Numbered from the stretch's first letter, positions 9,378 through 19,123 are shown. The stretch is DNA of 64,000 bases from Glycocaulis profundi (GCA_007050995.1 VJOU01000004.1:1-64000), one strand, 5' to 3'. Notes: generated by a model from the sequence alone, not told the origin. Program-made: numbers and translations.

Positions 9378-10661
9378 ATGAACAAGGTCGTCGGTCGCTT
9401 CATTCTCTTCGGGGTTCCGGTCCTCATCCTGGTGATGTTCTTCGTGCTGTTCGCCGCGATGATGGCGACCGCGCCCCGGCCCGAGCAGGCGGAATTCACG
9501 CCCCGCCCCGCGGCGGTCTTCGTCGCCGAGGCCCGGTCCGAGCCGGTGCGCCTGACGGTCGTCACCCAGGGCGAGGTCCGCCCTCTGATCGAGATCAGCC
9601 TGACCTCTCAGGTCTCCGGCCGCATCGCCGAGGTCAATCCCAGCTTCACCCAGGGCGGCTTCTTCGAGGCCGGCGAGACCCTGGTGCGCATCGACGACGC
9701 CGATTACCGGCTGGCGGCGACCCGCGCCGAAGCCCAGGTCGCTCAGGCCCGCCAGCGTCTGCTGCTCGAAGAGGCCGAAGGCGAGCTGGCCCGCGAGGAA
9801 TGGTCCTCCATCGGCCAGGGCGAGGCCAGCGCGCTGGCCCTGCGCGAGCCCCAGCTCGCCGAGGCGCGCGCCCAGCTCGCCGCCGCGGAGGCCTCCCTGC
9901 AGGAAGCCCGCCTCAATCTTGAGCGCACCCGCATCTCCGCGCCCTTCGCGGGCCGGGTCCGGGAGAAGAGCGCTGATCTCGGCCAGTATGTCGGCGCGGG
10001 CTCTCAGCTCGGGGCGGTGTTCTCGACCGGGACCGCGCAGATCCGCCTGCCCATGACCGACGCCCAGCTGGGCAAGCTGGGCATCCCCGTGGCGTTCCGC
10101 GCGACCGCCGACGAGCCCGGTCCGGAGGTCGCCATCAGCGCCGTGGTCGCCGGCCAACCGCGCCAGTGGACCGGCGAGATCGTGCGCACCGACAGCGCCA
10201 TCGACCCGCAGACCCGCACCCTGTTCGCCATCGTCGAGGTCGCCGACCCCTACGGCGCGGCCGCCGAAGAAGCGGGCGCGCCCCTGCCGGTGGGGCTGTT
10301 CGTGGACGCCAGCGTGCAGGGCCGGACCCTGGACAGCGCCTTCGTGCTGCCCCGGAGCGCCCTGCGCGGCGCCGATCAGATCATGGTCGCGGGCCGGGAC
10401 GGGCTGCTGTCCATCCGCACCGTGCCGGTGATCGATTCCGACGCCGACCGCGTGATCGTGTCCTCCGGTCTGGAGGACGGCGACTGGGTGGTCACCTCCC
10501 CGCTGCGCGGCGCGGCTGACGGCATGGCCGTGACCCCGCTGGACGCGGACGGCGAAGCCCTGACCGTGGAACGCCCCGACGCGCCCGAAGGCGAAGAAGA
10601 CGACGAAGACGAAGATGGCGAGCGCCGCCGCGGCGACGCCGCGCTGGTCAGCGCCGGCTAG
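9378..10661 (+). CDS. RND efflux periplasmic adaptor (membrane fusion protein)
   Basis: This is the periplasmic adaptor joining the RND pump to the outer-membrane factor. The 427-residue protein has one N-terminal membrane helix (about 8-30), a lipoyl-type half-motif around VSGRIAEVNPSFTQGGFFEAGETL, an alpha-helical hairpin rich in Ala/Gln/Glu, and the second half-motif ISAPFAGRVREKSADLGQYV, then beta-barrel domains. An acidic tail of Glu/Asp/Gly (about residues 400-415) ends in Arg-rich residues. AGAGG at 9367-9371 sets the ATG start. It lies 38 bp after the outer-membrane factor and 27 bp before the pump. Confidence 0.92.
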   Translation: MNKVVGRFILFGVPVLILVMFFVLFAAMMATAPRPEQAEFTPRPAAVFVAEARSEPVRLTVVTQGEVRPLIEISLTSQVSGRIAEVNPSFTQGGFFEAGETLVRIDDADYRLAATRAEAQVAQARQRLLLEEAEGELAREEWSSIGQGEASALALREPQLAEARAQLAAAEASLQEARLNLERTRISAPFAGRVREKSADLGQYVGAGSQLGAVFSTGTAQIRLPMTDAQLGKLGIPVAFRATADEPGPEVAISAVVAGQPRQWTGEIVRTDSAIDPQTRTLFAIVEVADPYGAAAEEAGAPLPVGLFVDASVQGRTLDSAFVLPRSALRGADQIMVAGRDGLLSIRTVPVIDSDADRVIVSSGLEDGDWVVTSPLRGAADGMAVTPLDADGEALTVERPDAPEGEEDDEDEDGERRRGDAALVSAG

Positions 10662-10688
10662 ACCGCAGGGCTCAGGAGGAACACGACG

Positions 10689-13600
10689 ATGGCGACTCCC
10701 CGCACCGACGAACAGGTCAACGAACGCGGCGTTCTGGCCTGGTGGGCCGGCAACTCGATCGCGGCCAATCTTCTGATGATCATCGCCCTGATCGGCGGGA
10801 TCGTCGGCTACATGTCGCTACAGCGCGACCAGAACCCGGCGGCCGAATTCCCCGGCGCTTCGGTTTCGGTGAGCTGGCAGGGCGCCTCGCCCCAGGAGGT
10901 CGAGGAACAGATCATCCTGCGCGTCGAGGAGGCGATGGCCGACCTTGACGGCGTGCGGCGCATCACCGCCACCGCGTTCGAAGGACGCGGCGTGGTCAAC
11001 ATCGAGGGCAACAGCAACATCGAGCCCACCTTCTTCTTCGACCAGGTGAAGATCCGGGTGGATTCGATCAACAACCTGCCCCGGGACGCCTTCCGTCCCA
11101 TGGTCCATCAGTGGCGCGCGCAGAGCCAGATCGCGGGCATGGCCCTGCACGGGCACATCGACCGGCGCGAACTGCAGCGCATCGCTCGGGAAATCCGCAA
11201 CGAGATCGGCACCCAGATCCCCGAGGTCGCCGCCGTTCAGGTGCAGGCCACCCTGCGCGAGGAAGTGGCCGTCGAGATATCCGAAGAAAATCTCCGCCGT
11301 TACGGCCTGACCTTCGCGGAGGTCTCCCAGGCCATCGGCGCAGCCTCCATGAACACCTCGGCGGGATCGGTGCGGACCGATCTGGGCGACGTGCGCATCG
11401 CCTCGCGCCAGCTCGCCGACACCGAGGAGGATTTCGGCTCCATCATCGTGCGCCAGACCCCCGAGGGCGGGGTGATCCGGGTGCGCGACGTGGCCACCGT
11501 CATCGACGGGGTGCAGGACGCGAACCTGAACGCCACGTTCGACGGCGAGCCGATGGTTCTCATCACCCTGATGAGCACGGGCAATTCAGACGTCATCCGC
11601 GTCTCCAACCAGCTTCAGGCCTACATGGAGCGCAAGCGCGGCGAGCTGCCTGAAAGCGTCACCCTGTCGGAATGGTGGGACGGCGCGGATCAGTTCAACT
11701 CCCAGCTCAACGTGATCGGCGGCTCGGCCCTGACCGGCCTGGCGCTCGTGCTGATCGTGCTGATCCTGTTCCTGCGCCCCGTCGTGGCCTTCTGGGTCAC
11801 CGTGGGCATCGCGACGGCCTTCGCCGGCGCCTTCCTGCTGCTGCCCTTCTTCGGGGTGACGCTGAACTTCCTGTCTCTGTTCGCCTTCCTGATCGTGATC
11901 GGGGTGATCGTGGACGACGCGATCATCGTGGGAGAAAACATCCACAACCGGGTCGAACGCGGCGAGCAGGGCCTGACCGCCGCGGTGGTCGGGGTGCAGA
12001 TGGTCGCCAAGCCGGTGATCTTCGCGGTCATCACCTCGATGCTGGCCTTCGCGCCCTGGATGCTGCTGAGCGGGCCGGAGAGCCAGTTCACCTCCCAGAT
12101 CTCGCTGGTGGTGATCGCGGCGCTGACCTTCTCTCTGATCGAATCCCTGCTGATCCTGCCCGCCCACCTGGCCCACATCAAACCGCAGAAGATGCACGGT
12201 TTCTGGGGCGGGGTGACCCGGTGGCAGGCGAAGATCGCGGACTCCATCGTGTGGTTCGCCCGCAAGGTCTACGCGCCCCTGCTCGTGCTGAGCCTCAAGA
12301 ACCGCTACGCGACCCTGGCGGTCTTCATCGGCCTGTTCGCGCTGTCCATCGTGATGATGAGCTCGGGCCGGGTGCCGTTCCGGTTCATGCCCGAGATCGA
12401 AAGCGACATGATCCAGGTCAACATCGAGCTGGCCGAGGGCACGCCGTGGTCGCGCACCTCGGAGATCCGCGAACGGCTGGACGCCGCCGAGCTGGAAATC
12501 CAGCAGGCCTATCGCGACGAATTCCCCGGCCAGATCGACGTGATCCGCAACCGTTCCACCCTGGCCACGGACGGCCAGATCCGCGCCTGGATCACGCTGG
12601 CCCCGCCCGAGATCCGGCCCGGCCGGGTTCCGTCGGCGGACATCGCCCAGCGCATCCGCGACGCGCTGGGGGAGATCCCCGACGCCGAGGAAGTGCGCTT
12701 CGACGCGACCATCAACGAGTCCGGCCCGCCGATCGAATACGCCATCAATCACCCCGATCTGGACGTGCTGCGCGCGGCGGCGGACGATCTGAGCCAGGCG
12801 CTGCGGGGCTTCCCGTCCACCTATGACGTGATCGACAACCTGCAGACCTCCGCCGAGGAGCTGCGCCTGACCCTGCGGCCCGACGCGCGGGCGCTGGGCC
12901 TGACGCTGGCGGACGTGACCAATCAGGTGCGCCAGGCCTTCTATGGCCAGGAGGTCCAGCGACTGCCCCGGGGCGGCGAGGACGTGCAGGTCATGGTCCG
13001 CTACCCCCGGGACGCCCGCAACAGCCTGGACGCGGTCAACAATCTGCGCATCCGCACCCCCGACGGACGGGAAATCCCCCTCGCCGCGGTGGCCGACGCC
13101 GAGTTCGCGCCGGGCATCAGCCGCATCCAGCGGCGCGAGCGCCAGCGCACGGTCCGGGTCAGCGCGGAGCTGAGCGACAATGACGAGGCGCGCAACATTC
13201 GCCGCCAGCTCGACGAGGACTTCTTCCCGCAATGGCGCGAGCGCCATCCCGGCGTGACCATCGGCGCCATCGGCCAGGCCCAGGGCGAGGCGGAGTTCAT
13301 GAACGAGATCCTGGGGCTGCAGCTGATGATGCTGCTGCTGATGTACGCCCTGCTGGCGGTCGCCTTCCGGTCCTACGCCCAGCCGCTGCTGATCATGACG
13401 GCCATCCCGTTCGCCTTCGCAGGGGCCGTGTTCGGCCACATCCTGCTGGGCGTGCCCTTCGCGCTGTTCTCCTTCTTCGGGGTCGGCGCGGCGGCGGGGA
13501 TCGTGATCAACGACAACCTGGTGCTGGTCGACTTCGTCAACCGGCTCAGGGACCGCGGCGTGGGCGCCTTCCAGGCGCTGGTCGACGCGGGCGTGCAGCG

Positions 13601-13898
13601 CTTCCGGCCGATCCTGCTGACCACCGTGACGACCTTCATCGGGGTCTTCCCGATGATCCTGGAGCGCTCGACCTCCGCGCAGTTCCTCAAGCCGATGGTG
13701 ATCGCGCTGGGCTTCGCGGTGATCTTCGCCCTGTTCCTGACCCTGTTCCTGGTCCCCGCCCTCTACGCCATCGGCGTGGACATCAAGCGCGGCGTGACCT
13801 CGCTGTGGACGGGCCGGAAACAGGAAGGGATCGGCGCGGGCTGGTCGGGCGAGCAGCATGCCGACGAGATAGACGTCGGCGCCCAGCCGGCGGAGTGA
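10689..13898 (+). CDS. RND family efflux pump (AcrB type)
   Basis: This inner-membrane proton/drug antiporter pairs with the two preceding genes. At 1069 residues it has the family's length and duplicated layout: a first helix near 20-45, a large periplasmic porter loop, a helix bundle with the proton-relay pair in GVIVDDAIIVGEN (near 408), and a second half with the same pattern ending in a helix cluster around 880-1040. A clear AGGAGGA precedes the ATG by about nine bases. The substrate cannot be told from sequence alone. No regulator gene is adjacent, and phoR is the divergent neighbour. Confidence 0.95.
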   Translation: MATPRTDEQVNERGVLAWWAGNSIAANLLMIIALIGGIVGYMSLQRDQNPAAEFPGASVSVSWQGASPQEVEEQIILRVEEAMADLDGVRRITATAFEGRGVVNIEGNSNIEPTFFFDQVKIRVDSINNLPRDAFRPMVHQWRAQSQIAGMALHGHIDRRELQRIAREIRNEIGTQIPEVAAVQVQATLREEVAVEISEENLRRYGLTFAEVSQAIGAASMNTSAGSVRTDLGDVRIASRQLADTEEDFGSIIVRQTPEGGVIRVRDVATVIDGVQDANLNATFDGEPMVLITLMSTGNSDVIRVSNQLQAYMERKRGELPESVTLSEWWDGADQFNSQLNVIGGSALTGLALVLIVLILFLRPVVAFWVTVGIATAFAGAFLLLPFFGVTLNFLSLFAFLIVIGVIVDDAIIVGENIHNRVERGEQGLTAAVVGVQMVAKPVIFAVITSMLAFAPWMLLSGPESQFTSQISLVVIAALTFSLIESLLILPAHLAHIKPQKMHGFWGGVTRWQAKIADSIVWFARKVYAPLLVLSLKNRYATLAVFIGLFALSIVMMSSGRVPFRFMPEIESDMIQVNIELAEGTPWSRTSEIRERLDAAELEIQQAYRDEFPGQIDVIRNRSTLATDGQIRAWITLAPPEIRPGRVPSADIAQRIRDALGEIPDAEEVRFDATINESGPPIEYAINHPDLDVLRAAADDLSQALRGFPSTYDVIDNLQTSAEELRLTLRPDARALGLTLADVTNQVRQAFYGQEVQRLPRGGEDVQVMVRYPRDARNSLDAVNNLRIRTPDGREIPLAAVADAEFAPGISRIQRRERQRTVRVSAELSDNDEARNIRRQLDEDFFPQWRERHPGVTIGAIGQAQGEAEFMNEILGLQLMMLLLMYALLAVAFRSYAQPLLIMTAIPFAFAGAVFGHILLGVPFALFSFFGVGAAAGIVINDNLVLVDFVNRLRDRGVGAFQALVDAGVQRFRPILLTTVTTFIGVFPMILERSTSAQFLKPMVIALGFAVIFALFLTLFLVPALYAIGVDIKRGVTSLWTGRKQEGIGAGWSGEQHADEIDVGAQPAE

Positions 13899-13918
13899 TC
13901 CCCGCCGGTCTCACTGAC

Positions 13919-13960
13919 GGCGCTGCGCGGGGGTTCACGCCCTTGCGCAGCGCCTTTGTT
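13919..13960 (+). terminator. Intrinsic terminator of the RND operon
   Basis: A perfect 10-bp stem GGCGCTGCGC / GCGCAGCGCC with a 16-base loop is followed by TTTGTTT, 21 bp after the pump gene stop. Confidence 0.8.
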
Positions 13961-14043
13961 TGCCGGGGCGGCCCGAGACGCTAGGCTCCCCGGCGCAGAT
14001 TGAAAAAGCCGCGCGGCTGGCGCGGCGCACGGGGAGACTGATC

Positions 14044-16131
14044 ATGAGACACCTGCTTCTGGGCGGCGCCTGTCTGGCGCTGCTGACCGCCTGCGACGGA
14101 ACCGGCGCGGGCATCGCCGACGCCGCCGCCATCCAGGACGAGACCGCGGTCGCCGAAACCGCCGCCGAGCCGCGCTTCGGCACGTTCGGCTTCGACCTCG
14201 AGGGCATGGACCCGACGGCCACGCCGGGCGACGACTTCTACCGCTACGCCAACGGCGCGTGGGACGACACCACCGAGATCCCGGCCGACCGCGCGCGCTT
14301 CGGCGTGTTCGACATGCTGGCGCTGGAAGCGGAAGAGCACGTCAACGCGCTGATCCTGGAAGCCCAGGCGGCCGGCGGCGAAGCAGGCTCGAACAATCAG
14401 CTCATCGGCGATCTTTACGCCAGCTGGATGGACGCGGACGCCATCGAGGCGGCCGGAACCGCGCCGCTGGAGCCGTGGCTGGCCGAGATCGCGGCGGTCG
14501 AGACCCACGCCGAGGCCGCGGCCCTGATGCCGCGCCTGCACTTCCCGGCCATGTACGGCATCGGCATTTCGCCCGATCCCGCCGATCCGGACACCTACAC
14601 GGTGCGGTCCGGCCAGGGCGGGCTGGGCATGCCCAACCGTGAATATTATCTCGACGACTCCGAGCGGTTCGAGGAGTACCGCGAGGCCTATCGCGACTAC
14701 ATAATCCGCATCCACGAGCTGGCGGGCATCGAGGACGGCGCGGCCAAGGCGGACGCCATCATCGCGCTGGAGACCCGCATCGCCCAGGCTCACTGGACCC
14801 GCGAGCGCTCGCGTCAGGTCTCAGAGACCTACAACGTGATGACCGTGGACGAGTTCGCCGGGCTGGCCCCGGTCTTCAATCTGGCCGAGGCGCTGGAGAT
14901 CCGCGGGCTCGAGGGCGTGGACGAGGTCATCGTCTCCCAGCCCAGCGCCCTGACCGAGACCGGCGAGGCGTTCGAGGCGGCCGACATCGCGACCATCCGC
15001 GACTATCTGGCCTTCCACTTGATCTCCAACCGCGCCTCCTGGCTTCCGGCCGCGTTCGACCAGGCCAATTTCGACTTCTTCTCGCGCACCCTTTCGGGCA
15101 CCGAGGAGCAGCGCGAGCGCGACCGCCGCGGCACCCAGCTCGTGGGCAGCGCGCTGGGCCACGCCATCGGGCAGGAATATGTCGCCCGCCACTTCCCCCC
15201 CAGCTCGAAAGAGCAGATGGACGATCTGGTCGAGAACCTGACCACGGGCTTCCGCGGCCGCCTCGAACAGCTCGAGTGGATGGACGACGAGACCCGGGCC
15301 GAGGCCCTGACCAAGCTGTCCACCTTCGAGTCCCGCGTGGGCTATCCTGAAGTGTGGGATTCCTTCGAAGGGCTGGAGCTGGAGCCGGGCGACTATTTCG
15401 GCAACCGCCTGCGCCTGTCCGAGCACCAGTGGAACGAGCAGCTCGCCCGCTTCCCCGAGCCGGTCGACCGCCGCCGCTGGAGCTGGCCGCCCCAGATCGT
15501 GAACGCCAGCTACAACCCGCTGATGAACCAGATCACCTTCCCGGCGGGCATCCTGCAGGCGCCCTTCTTCGACCCCGCCGCCGACGCGGCCATGAATTAC
15601 GGCGCCATCGGCGCGGTGATCGGCCACGAGATCGGCCACGGCTTCGACGATCAGGGCCGCCGGTATGACGCCGAAGGCCGCATCCGCGACTGGTGGACCC
15701 CGGAAACCAACGAGCTGTTCGAGCAGGCCTCGGGCCGCCTCGCCGACCAGTATTCGGAGTTCTGCCCCATCGACGATCTGTGCGTGAACGGCCGTCTGGC
15801 CCTAGGCGAGAACATCGGCGATCTGGGCGGCATGCAGATGGCCTACACCGCCTATCGCAACCATGTCGCGGAGACCTATCCGGACGGCGAGGCCCCGGTC
15901 ATCGACGGCTTCACCGGCGACCAGCGCTTCTTCCTGGCTTGGGCCCAGGTCTGGCGGACCCTGTTCCGCGACGACGCCCTGCGCGCTCAGCTGGTCAACG
16001 GCCCGCACTCGCCGGGCATGTACCGGGTGAACGGCGTGGTGCGCAATCTGGACGCCTGGTACGAGGCGTTCGAAGTCACCGAAGACCACGAGCTCTATCT
16101 GCCGCCCGAGGAGCGCGTCTCCATCTGGTAG
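14044..16131 (+). CDS. M13 family zinc metallopeptidase, lipoprotein
   Basis: M13 (neprilysin/PepO-like) enzymes are zinc endopeptidases that cut oligopeptides, here probably in the periplasm. The 695-residue protein starts with a lipoprotein signal peptide (Cys17 in LLTAC), then the M13 N-terminal lobe with the family's GDDFYRYANGAW motif. The catalytic domain carries HEIGH (528-532) and the downstream ENIGDLGG zinc-ligand motif, and ends near the usual W at the C terminus. I chose the ATG at 14044 because it begins the signal peptide and follows a GGGGAG. It is monocistronic, with its own terminator. Confidence 0.95.
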   Translation: MRHLLLGGACLALLTACDGTGAGIADAAAIQDETAVAETAAEPRFGTFGFDLEGMDPTATPGDDFYRYANGAWDDTTEIPADRARFGVFDMLALEAEEHVNALILEAQAAGGEAGSNNQLIGDLYASWMDADAIEAAGTAPLEPWLAEIAAVETHAEAAALMPRLHFPAMYGIGISPDPADPDTYTVRSGQGGLGMPNREYYLDDSERFEEYREAYRDYIIRIHELAGIEDGAAKADAIIALETRIAQAHWTRERSRQVSETYNVMTVDEFAGLAPVFNLAEALEIRGLEGVDEVIVSQPSALTETGEAFEAADIATIRDYLAFHLISNRASWLPAAFDQANFDFFSRTLSGTEEQRERDRRGTQLVGSALGHAIGQEYVARHFPPSSKEQMDDLVENLTTGFRGRLEQLEWMDDETRAEALTKLSTFESRVGYPEVWDSFEGLELEPGDYFGNRLRLSEHQWNEQLARFPEPVDRRRWSWPPQIVNASYNPLMNQITFPAGILQAPFFDPAADAAMNYGAIGAVIGHEIGHGFDDQGRRYDAEGRIRDWWTPETNELFEQASGRLADQYSEFCPIDDLCVNGRLALGENIGDLGGMQMAYTAYRNHVAETYPDGEAPVIDGFTGDQRFFLAWAQVWRTLFRDDALRAQLVNGPHSPGMYRVNGVVRNLDAWYEAFEVTEDHELYLPPEERVSIW

Positions 16132-16152
16132 GCTGATAAAGCCCGAAACGCG

Positions 16153-16180
16153 AAGGCCCGGCGGAGACGCCGGGCCTTTT
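16153..16180 (+). terminator. Intrinsic terminator after the M13 peptidase
   Basis: AGGCCCGGCG / CGCCGGGCCT stem with a GAGA loop, followed by TTTT, 21 bp after the stop codon. Confidence 0.88.
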
Positions 16181-16258
16181 CGTTTACCCCCTGTCCACCG
16201 GCGCGGCGCATACCTGCCCTGATGAGGCTGGGAGCCGATTCGCACGCTGGAGACCGTC

Positions 16259-16384
16259 ATGAAGAAGACCCTCGCCGCCCTCGCCCTTCTGTCCGCGCTG
16301 GTCCTGACCGGCTGCAACACCATCCAGGGCGTCGGGCGCGACATCACCGCCACCGGCGAGTTCCTCGAAGACCTCGTCAGCTGA
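16259..16384 (+). CDS. Entericidin-like lipoprotein, copy 1
   Basis: Entericidins are tiny outer-membrane lipoproteins of the EcnA/EcnB family, first described as an antidote/toxin pair linked to stationary-phase lysis. The 41-residue product has a Lys-Lys signal peptide, a lipobox LTGC (Cys19) and the family core CNTIQGVGRDI followed by a short acidic helix. The gene shares core residues CNTIQGVGRDIT with the next gene, so the pair looks like a tandem duplication. Its ATG at 16259 follows the element CTGGAGA. Whether it is toxic, protective or neither cannot be told from sequence. Confidence 0.85.
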   Translation: MKKTLAALALLSALVLTGCNTIQGVGRDITATGEFLEDLVS

Positions 16385-16472
16385 AAACGCTCGCGCGCGC
16401 AGAACCGATGGCCGATAGTCCGCGTATGAGACCTCGGGCCGCTGCCGGCCGGACTGTCAGGGGATGACCATC

Positions 16473-16607
16473 ATGAAAAAGATCGCCGGGCTGACCGCCC
16501 TCGCCCTCGCCGCGCTGGTCGCGCTGAGCGCCTGCAACACCATCCAGGGCGTGGGCCGTGACATCACCCGCACCGGGGAAGTCATCGAGGACGCCGTTTC
16601 AGGCTAG
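16473..16607 (+). CDS. Entericidin-like lipoprotein, copy 2
   Basis: This is a second entericidin-family lipoprotein of 44 residues, with signal peptide, lipobox LSAC (Cys21) and the same CNTIQGVGRDIT core as the preceding gene, then [11 protein letters not shown]. An AGGGG element stands upstream. An in-frame ATG at 16464 is an alternative start adding three residues. It is convergent with lptM, and the two stop codons share the palindrome CTAG at 16604-16607, so no terminator separates them. Confidence 0.85.
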   Translation: MKKIAGLTALALAALVALSACNTIQGVGRDITRTGEVIEDAVSG

Positions 16608-16759
16608 CCCTCGTCGTCCTGCTGCTCGTGGGCGCGTTCGGACTGGGTGCGCTGGTCCTCGCCCCAGACGGGGGGCGGGCGTTCGAGGCCGCCGCGCACG
16701 CCGCAGGCGGACAGGGCGAAGGCGGCCATCATCACGGCGAGGGTCGCGAGACGTTTCAT
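16604..16759 (-). CDS. lptM: LptM (YifL-like) lipoprotein
   Basis: LptM is a small lipoprotein that, in E. coli, helps the LPS transport component LptD mature. The 51-residue product has a signal peptide with lipobox LSAC (Cys19) and, right after the Cys, [11 protein letters not shown], which matches the LptM pattern of a Gly-containing segment and a proline run. The tail is polar (Glu/Gln/Asp). Its ATG overlaps the argH stop as ATGA (16756-16759), so translation is probably coupled to argH. LptM genes commonly lie near argH or lysA in proteobacteria. Confidence 0.8.
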   Translation of the reverse strand: MKRLATLAVMMAAFALSACGVRGGLERPPPVWGEDQRTQSERAHEQQDDEG

Positions 16760-18180
16760 CGGCTGGCCTCCTGAAGGCGGTTTCTGAGGGCGGCGCACTG
16801 CTCGCGCACGCGGGCAGGAGACGTGCCGCCGAAGCTGGTCCGGCTCTCCATGGAGGCGCGGGCGCCGAGCACGTCGAAGATGCGCGCGTCGATGCGCGGC
16901 TCCACGGCCTGGAAGTCCTCCAGCGGCAGCGCGCTGAGCGCCACGCCCTTCGCCTCGGCGGCCTTCACGATGGCGCCGGACACGTGGTGGGCGTCGCGGA
17001 AGGGCAGGCCCAGCTCGCGCACCGTCCAGTCGGCCAGATCGGTGGCGTCCGAGTAAGCCTCGCCCGCGGCCTCTTCGAGCGCCTCGCGATGGAAGCTGAG
17101 ATCGGCGGCCATGCCGGTCATGGCCTCGATGGCCAGCTCCAGATCGTCGAAGGCGGTGAAGACCAGCGCCTTGTCTTCCTGCAGGTCCTTCAAATAGGCC
17201 AGCGGCAGGCCCTTGCAGACCAGGATCAGGCCCTGCAGCGCGCCTGCGATGCGGCCCGGCTTGGCGCGCACCAGCTCGGCGGCGTCGGGATTGCGCTTCT
17301 GGGGCATGATGGACGAGCCGGTCGACCAGGCGTCCGACAGGGTCGCGAAGCCGAAGCGGCGCGAGCACCACAGCACGATCTCCTCGGCGAAGCGCGACAG
17401 GTTGACCGCCGTGATCGCGGCGGCGGCCAGCGCCTCCAGCGCGAAATCGCGCGAGGACACGGCATCGAGCGAGTTGTTCATGGGCCGGTCGAAGCCCAGA
17501 GCCTTGGCCGTCATCTCCCGGTCGATGGGGAAGGCCGTGCCCGCCAGCGCCGCCGCGCCCAGCGGGCTTTCATTCATCCGCCGCCGCGCGTCGGCCAGCC
17601 GCCCGATGTCGCGCTCTGCGGCTTCCGCCCAGCACAGCAGGTGATGGCCCAGGCTGACCGGCTGGGCGGTCTGCAGATGGGTGAAGCCGGGCATGACCCA
17701 GTCGGCATGGGTCTCGGCCTGATCGAGCAGGGCGGCCTGATAGCGGCGCAGGCCCTGTTCGGCGCGGGCGCAGGCCTCGCGCAGCCAGAGCCGGAAATCG
17801 GTGGCGACCTGGTCATTGCGCGAGCGGGCGGTGTGCAGACGCCCCGCGGGCGCGCCGATCCGGTCCTTCAGCGCCGCCTCGATGTTCATGTGCACGTCTT
17901 CCAGAGACGTCTTCCACTCGAACCTTCCGGCGCGGATGTCCTCGCGGATGGCTTCGAGCCCGGCGGAAATGTCGCGCGCGTCCTCGCTTGAAATGATGCC
18001 GCAGGCGGCCAACATCGCGGCATGGGCGAGGCTTCCGGCGATGTCCTGCTCGGCCAGCCGCTGGTCGATGCCGACCGACGAGTTGATCGCCTCGAGCACC
18101 GAGGAGGGGCCGGAGGAGAACCGGCCGCCCCACATGTCATGGCTGCCTGCGGGCTTGTCTTTGGCGGTCGGCTGGGTCAT
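16756..18180 (-). CDS. argH: Argininosuccinate lyase
   Basis: ArgH cleaves argininosuccinate to arginine and fumarate, the last step of arginine synthesis, in the cytoplasm. The 474-residue protein begins with the usual MWGGRF segment after a short tail and carries the fumarase/aspartase-family signature [12 protein letters not shown] around residue 285, whose serine is the general acid/base residue. Other blocks such as [16 protein letters not shown] are present. Length and order fit the family. It is divergent from a TlpA-like gene (36 bp apart), an arrangement often seen in alphaproteobacteria, and is followed by lptM with an ATGA overlap. Confidence 0.97.
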   Translation of the reverse strand: MTQPTAKDKPAGSHDMWGGRFSSGPSSVLEAINSSVGIDQRLAEQDIAGSLAHAAMLAACGIISSEDARDISAGLEAIREDIRAGRFEWKTSLEDVHMNIEAALKDRIGAPAGRLHTARSRNDQVATDFRLWLREACARAEQGLRRYQAALLDQAETHADWVMPGFTHLQTAQPVSLGHHLLCWAEAAERDIGRLADARRRMNESPLGAAALAGTAFPIDREMTAKALGFDRPMNNSLDAVSSRDFALEALAAAAITAVNLSRFAEEIVLWCSRRFGFATLSDAWSTGSSIMPQKRNPDAAELVRAKPGRIAGALQGLILVCKGLPLAYLKDLQEDKALVFTAFDDLELAIEAMTGMAADLSFHREALEEAAGEAYSDATDLADWTVRELGLPFRDAHHVSGAIVKAAEAKGVALSALPLEDFQAVEPRIDARIFDVLGARASMESRTSFGGTSPARVREQCAALRNRLQEASR

Positions 18181-18216
18181 GGCGTCCGGTGTGTGAAGCT
18201 GAAGGAGAATGGGCGG

Positions 18217-18801
18217 ATGAAGGTCTCGCCGGTGAAGCTGGGTCTGATCGCGCTGCCCCTGATCGGGGGGGCGGCGTTTGTATACGTCATCTTCTCCGCG
18301 CTTGTCAGTTCCGAACGGGGGGCGCTGGACAGCTACGCCCGCGGAGACATGGCCCGCTTCCAGACCGTGTCAGAACCGCCCGGCCAGCCGCGCCACTCGC
18401 TGGTGACCGCGGACGGGTCGGAGACCTCGCTCGAGCAGATGCGCGGGCGGATCCTGCTGGTCAATTTCTGGGCCACCTGGTGCGCGCCCTGCGTCATCGA
18501 GATGCCCTATCTGGACACGCTGCAGGCCGAATACGGCTCTGAGGATTTCGAGGTGGTGACGGTGTCGATGGACCGGTCCATCGAGGACGCCCGCGAGTTC
18601 TTCGAGCGCACCGGGCTGGAGCATCTGGCCCTGTATCACGACCCGTCCATGTCCAGCGCCATGGCGGCGGGGGCGCGGGGCCTGCCCACCACCATCCTGT
18701 ATGGCCGCGACGGCCGCGAGATCGGCCGCCTGGCGGGCGAGGCGGACTGGGCGGGCGAGGACGCCTTCCGGCTGATCGAGGCCGCGCTGGAGCGGTACTG
18801 A
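18217..18801 (+). CDS. tlpA: TlpA-like membrane-anchored thiol-disulfide oxidoreductase
   Basis: TlpA-family proteins are periplasmic thioredoxins held by an N-terminal helix; they reduce disulfides, for example during cytochrome c or copper-centre assembly. The 194-residue product has a membrane anchor (about 8-30), a linker, then a thioredoxin fold with FWATWCAPC (active-site Cys89 and Cys92) and the cis-proline segment [15 protein letters not shown] (18201-18207) nine bases before the ATG sets the start. It is divergent from argH. Confidence 0.92.
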   Translation: MKVSPVKLGLIALPLIGGAAFVYVIFSALVSSERGALDSYARGDMARFQTVSEPPGQPRHSLVTADGSETSLEQMRGRILLVNFWATWCAPCVIEMPYLDTLQAEYGSEDFEVVTVSMDRSIEDAREFFERTGLEHLALYHDPSMSSAMAAGARGLPTTILYGRDGREIGRLAGEADWAGEDAFRLIEAALERY

Positions 18802-18816
18802 CGCGATCAGGGCCGG

Positions 18817-19002
18817 TCAGCGCCGGGGCGCGTCGGCTTCGTCGAGAATGTGGAAGAGTTCGGATTCCGCCGTCTCGCGGTCTCGGCGCAGAAGATCTCG
18901 GATATATTCACTGTCGCTGCTATAATCGCCCTTCACGATCCGGCTCTTGATCCAGTCGTCCAGGCCCTGCGGCAGGGTGATCGTCTTGCGGATCATGGTC
19001 AT
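18817..19002 (-). CDS. Orphan ParD-family antitoxin
   Basis: ParD antitoxins are ribbon-helix-helix DNA binders that neutralise RelE/ParE-type toxins and repress their own operon. The product of about 61 residues starts MTMIRKTITLPQGLDDWIKS, the beta-strand plus first helix, then GDYSSDSEYIRDLLRRD, the second helix, and a charged tail. Several ATGs lie in frame (19023, 19002, 18996); 19002 gives the typical length, but no clear ribosome binding site helps. I see no toxin gene on either side: tlpA is convergent 16 bp away and an intrinsic terminator lies upstream. It may be a relic or act on a toxin elsewhere. Confidence 0.75.
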   Translation of the reverse strand: MTMIRKTITLPQGLDDWIKSRIVKGDYSSDSEYIRDLLRRDRETAESELFHILDEADAPRR

Positions 19003-19067
19003 GCGCGCACCGTGGTCATCCAAGCCTCCACCGGTATGACGATGAGCGTATCATCGGCGCCGGACGC

Positions 19068-19099
19068 GAAAACCCCCCGGCATTCGCCGAGGGGTTTTT
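19068..19099. terminator. Bidirectional intrinsic terminator
   Basis: AAAACCCC...GGC, an ATTC loop, and GCC...GGGGTTTTT form a hairpin with A-run and T-run on the two sides. On the minus strand it closes the 79-residue protein gene at 19124. Confidence 0.7.
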
Positions 19100-19123
19100 A
19101 CGTATCGGGCCTCGCGCGGAGGG

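Noticed and set aside
11586-13859. 757-codon minus-strand frame opposite the RND pump
   Set aside because: Shadow of a real gene: composition is dominated by Gln/His/Arg/Asp, with no start signal or family.
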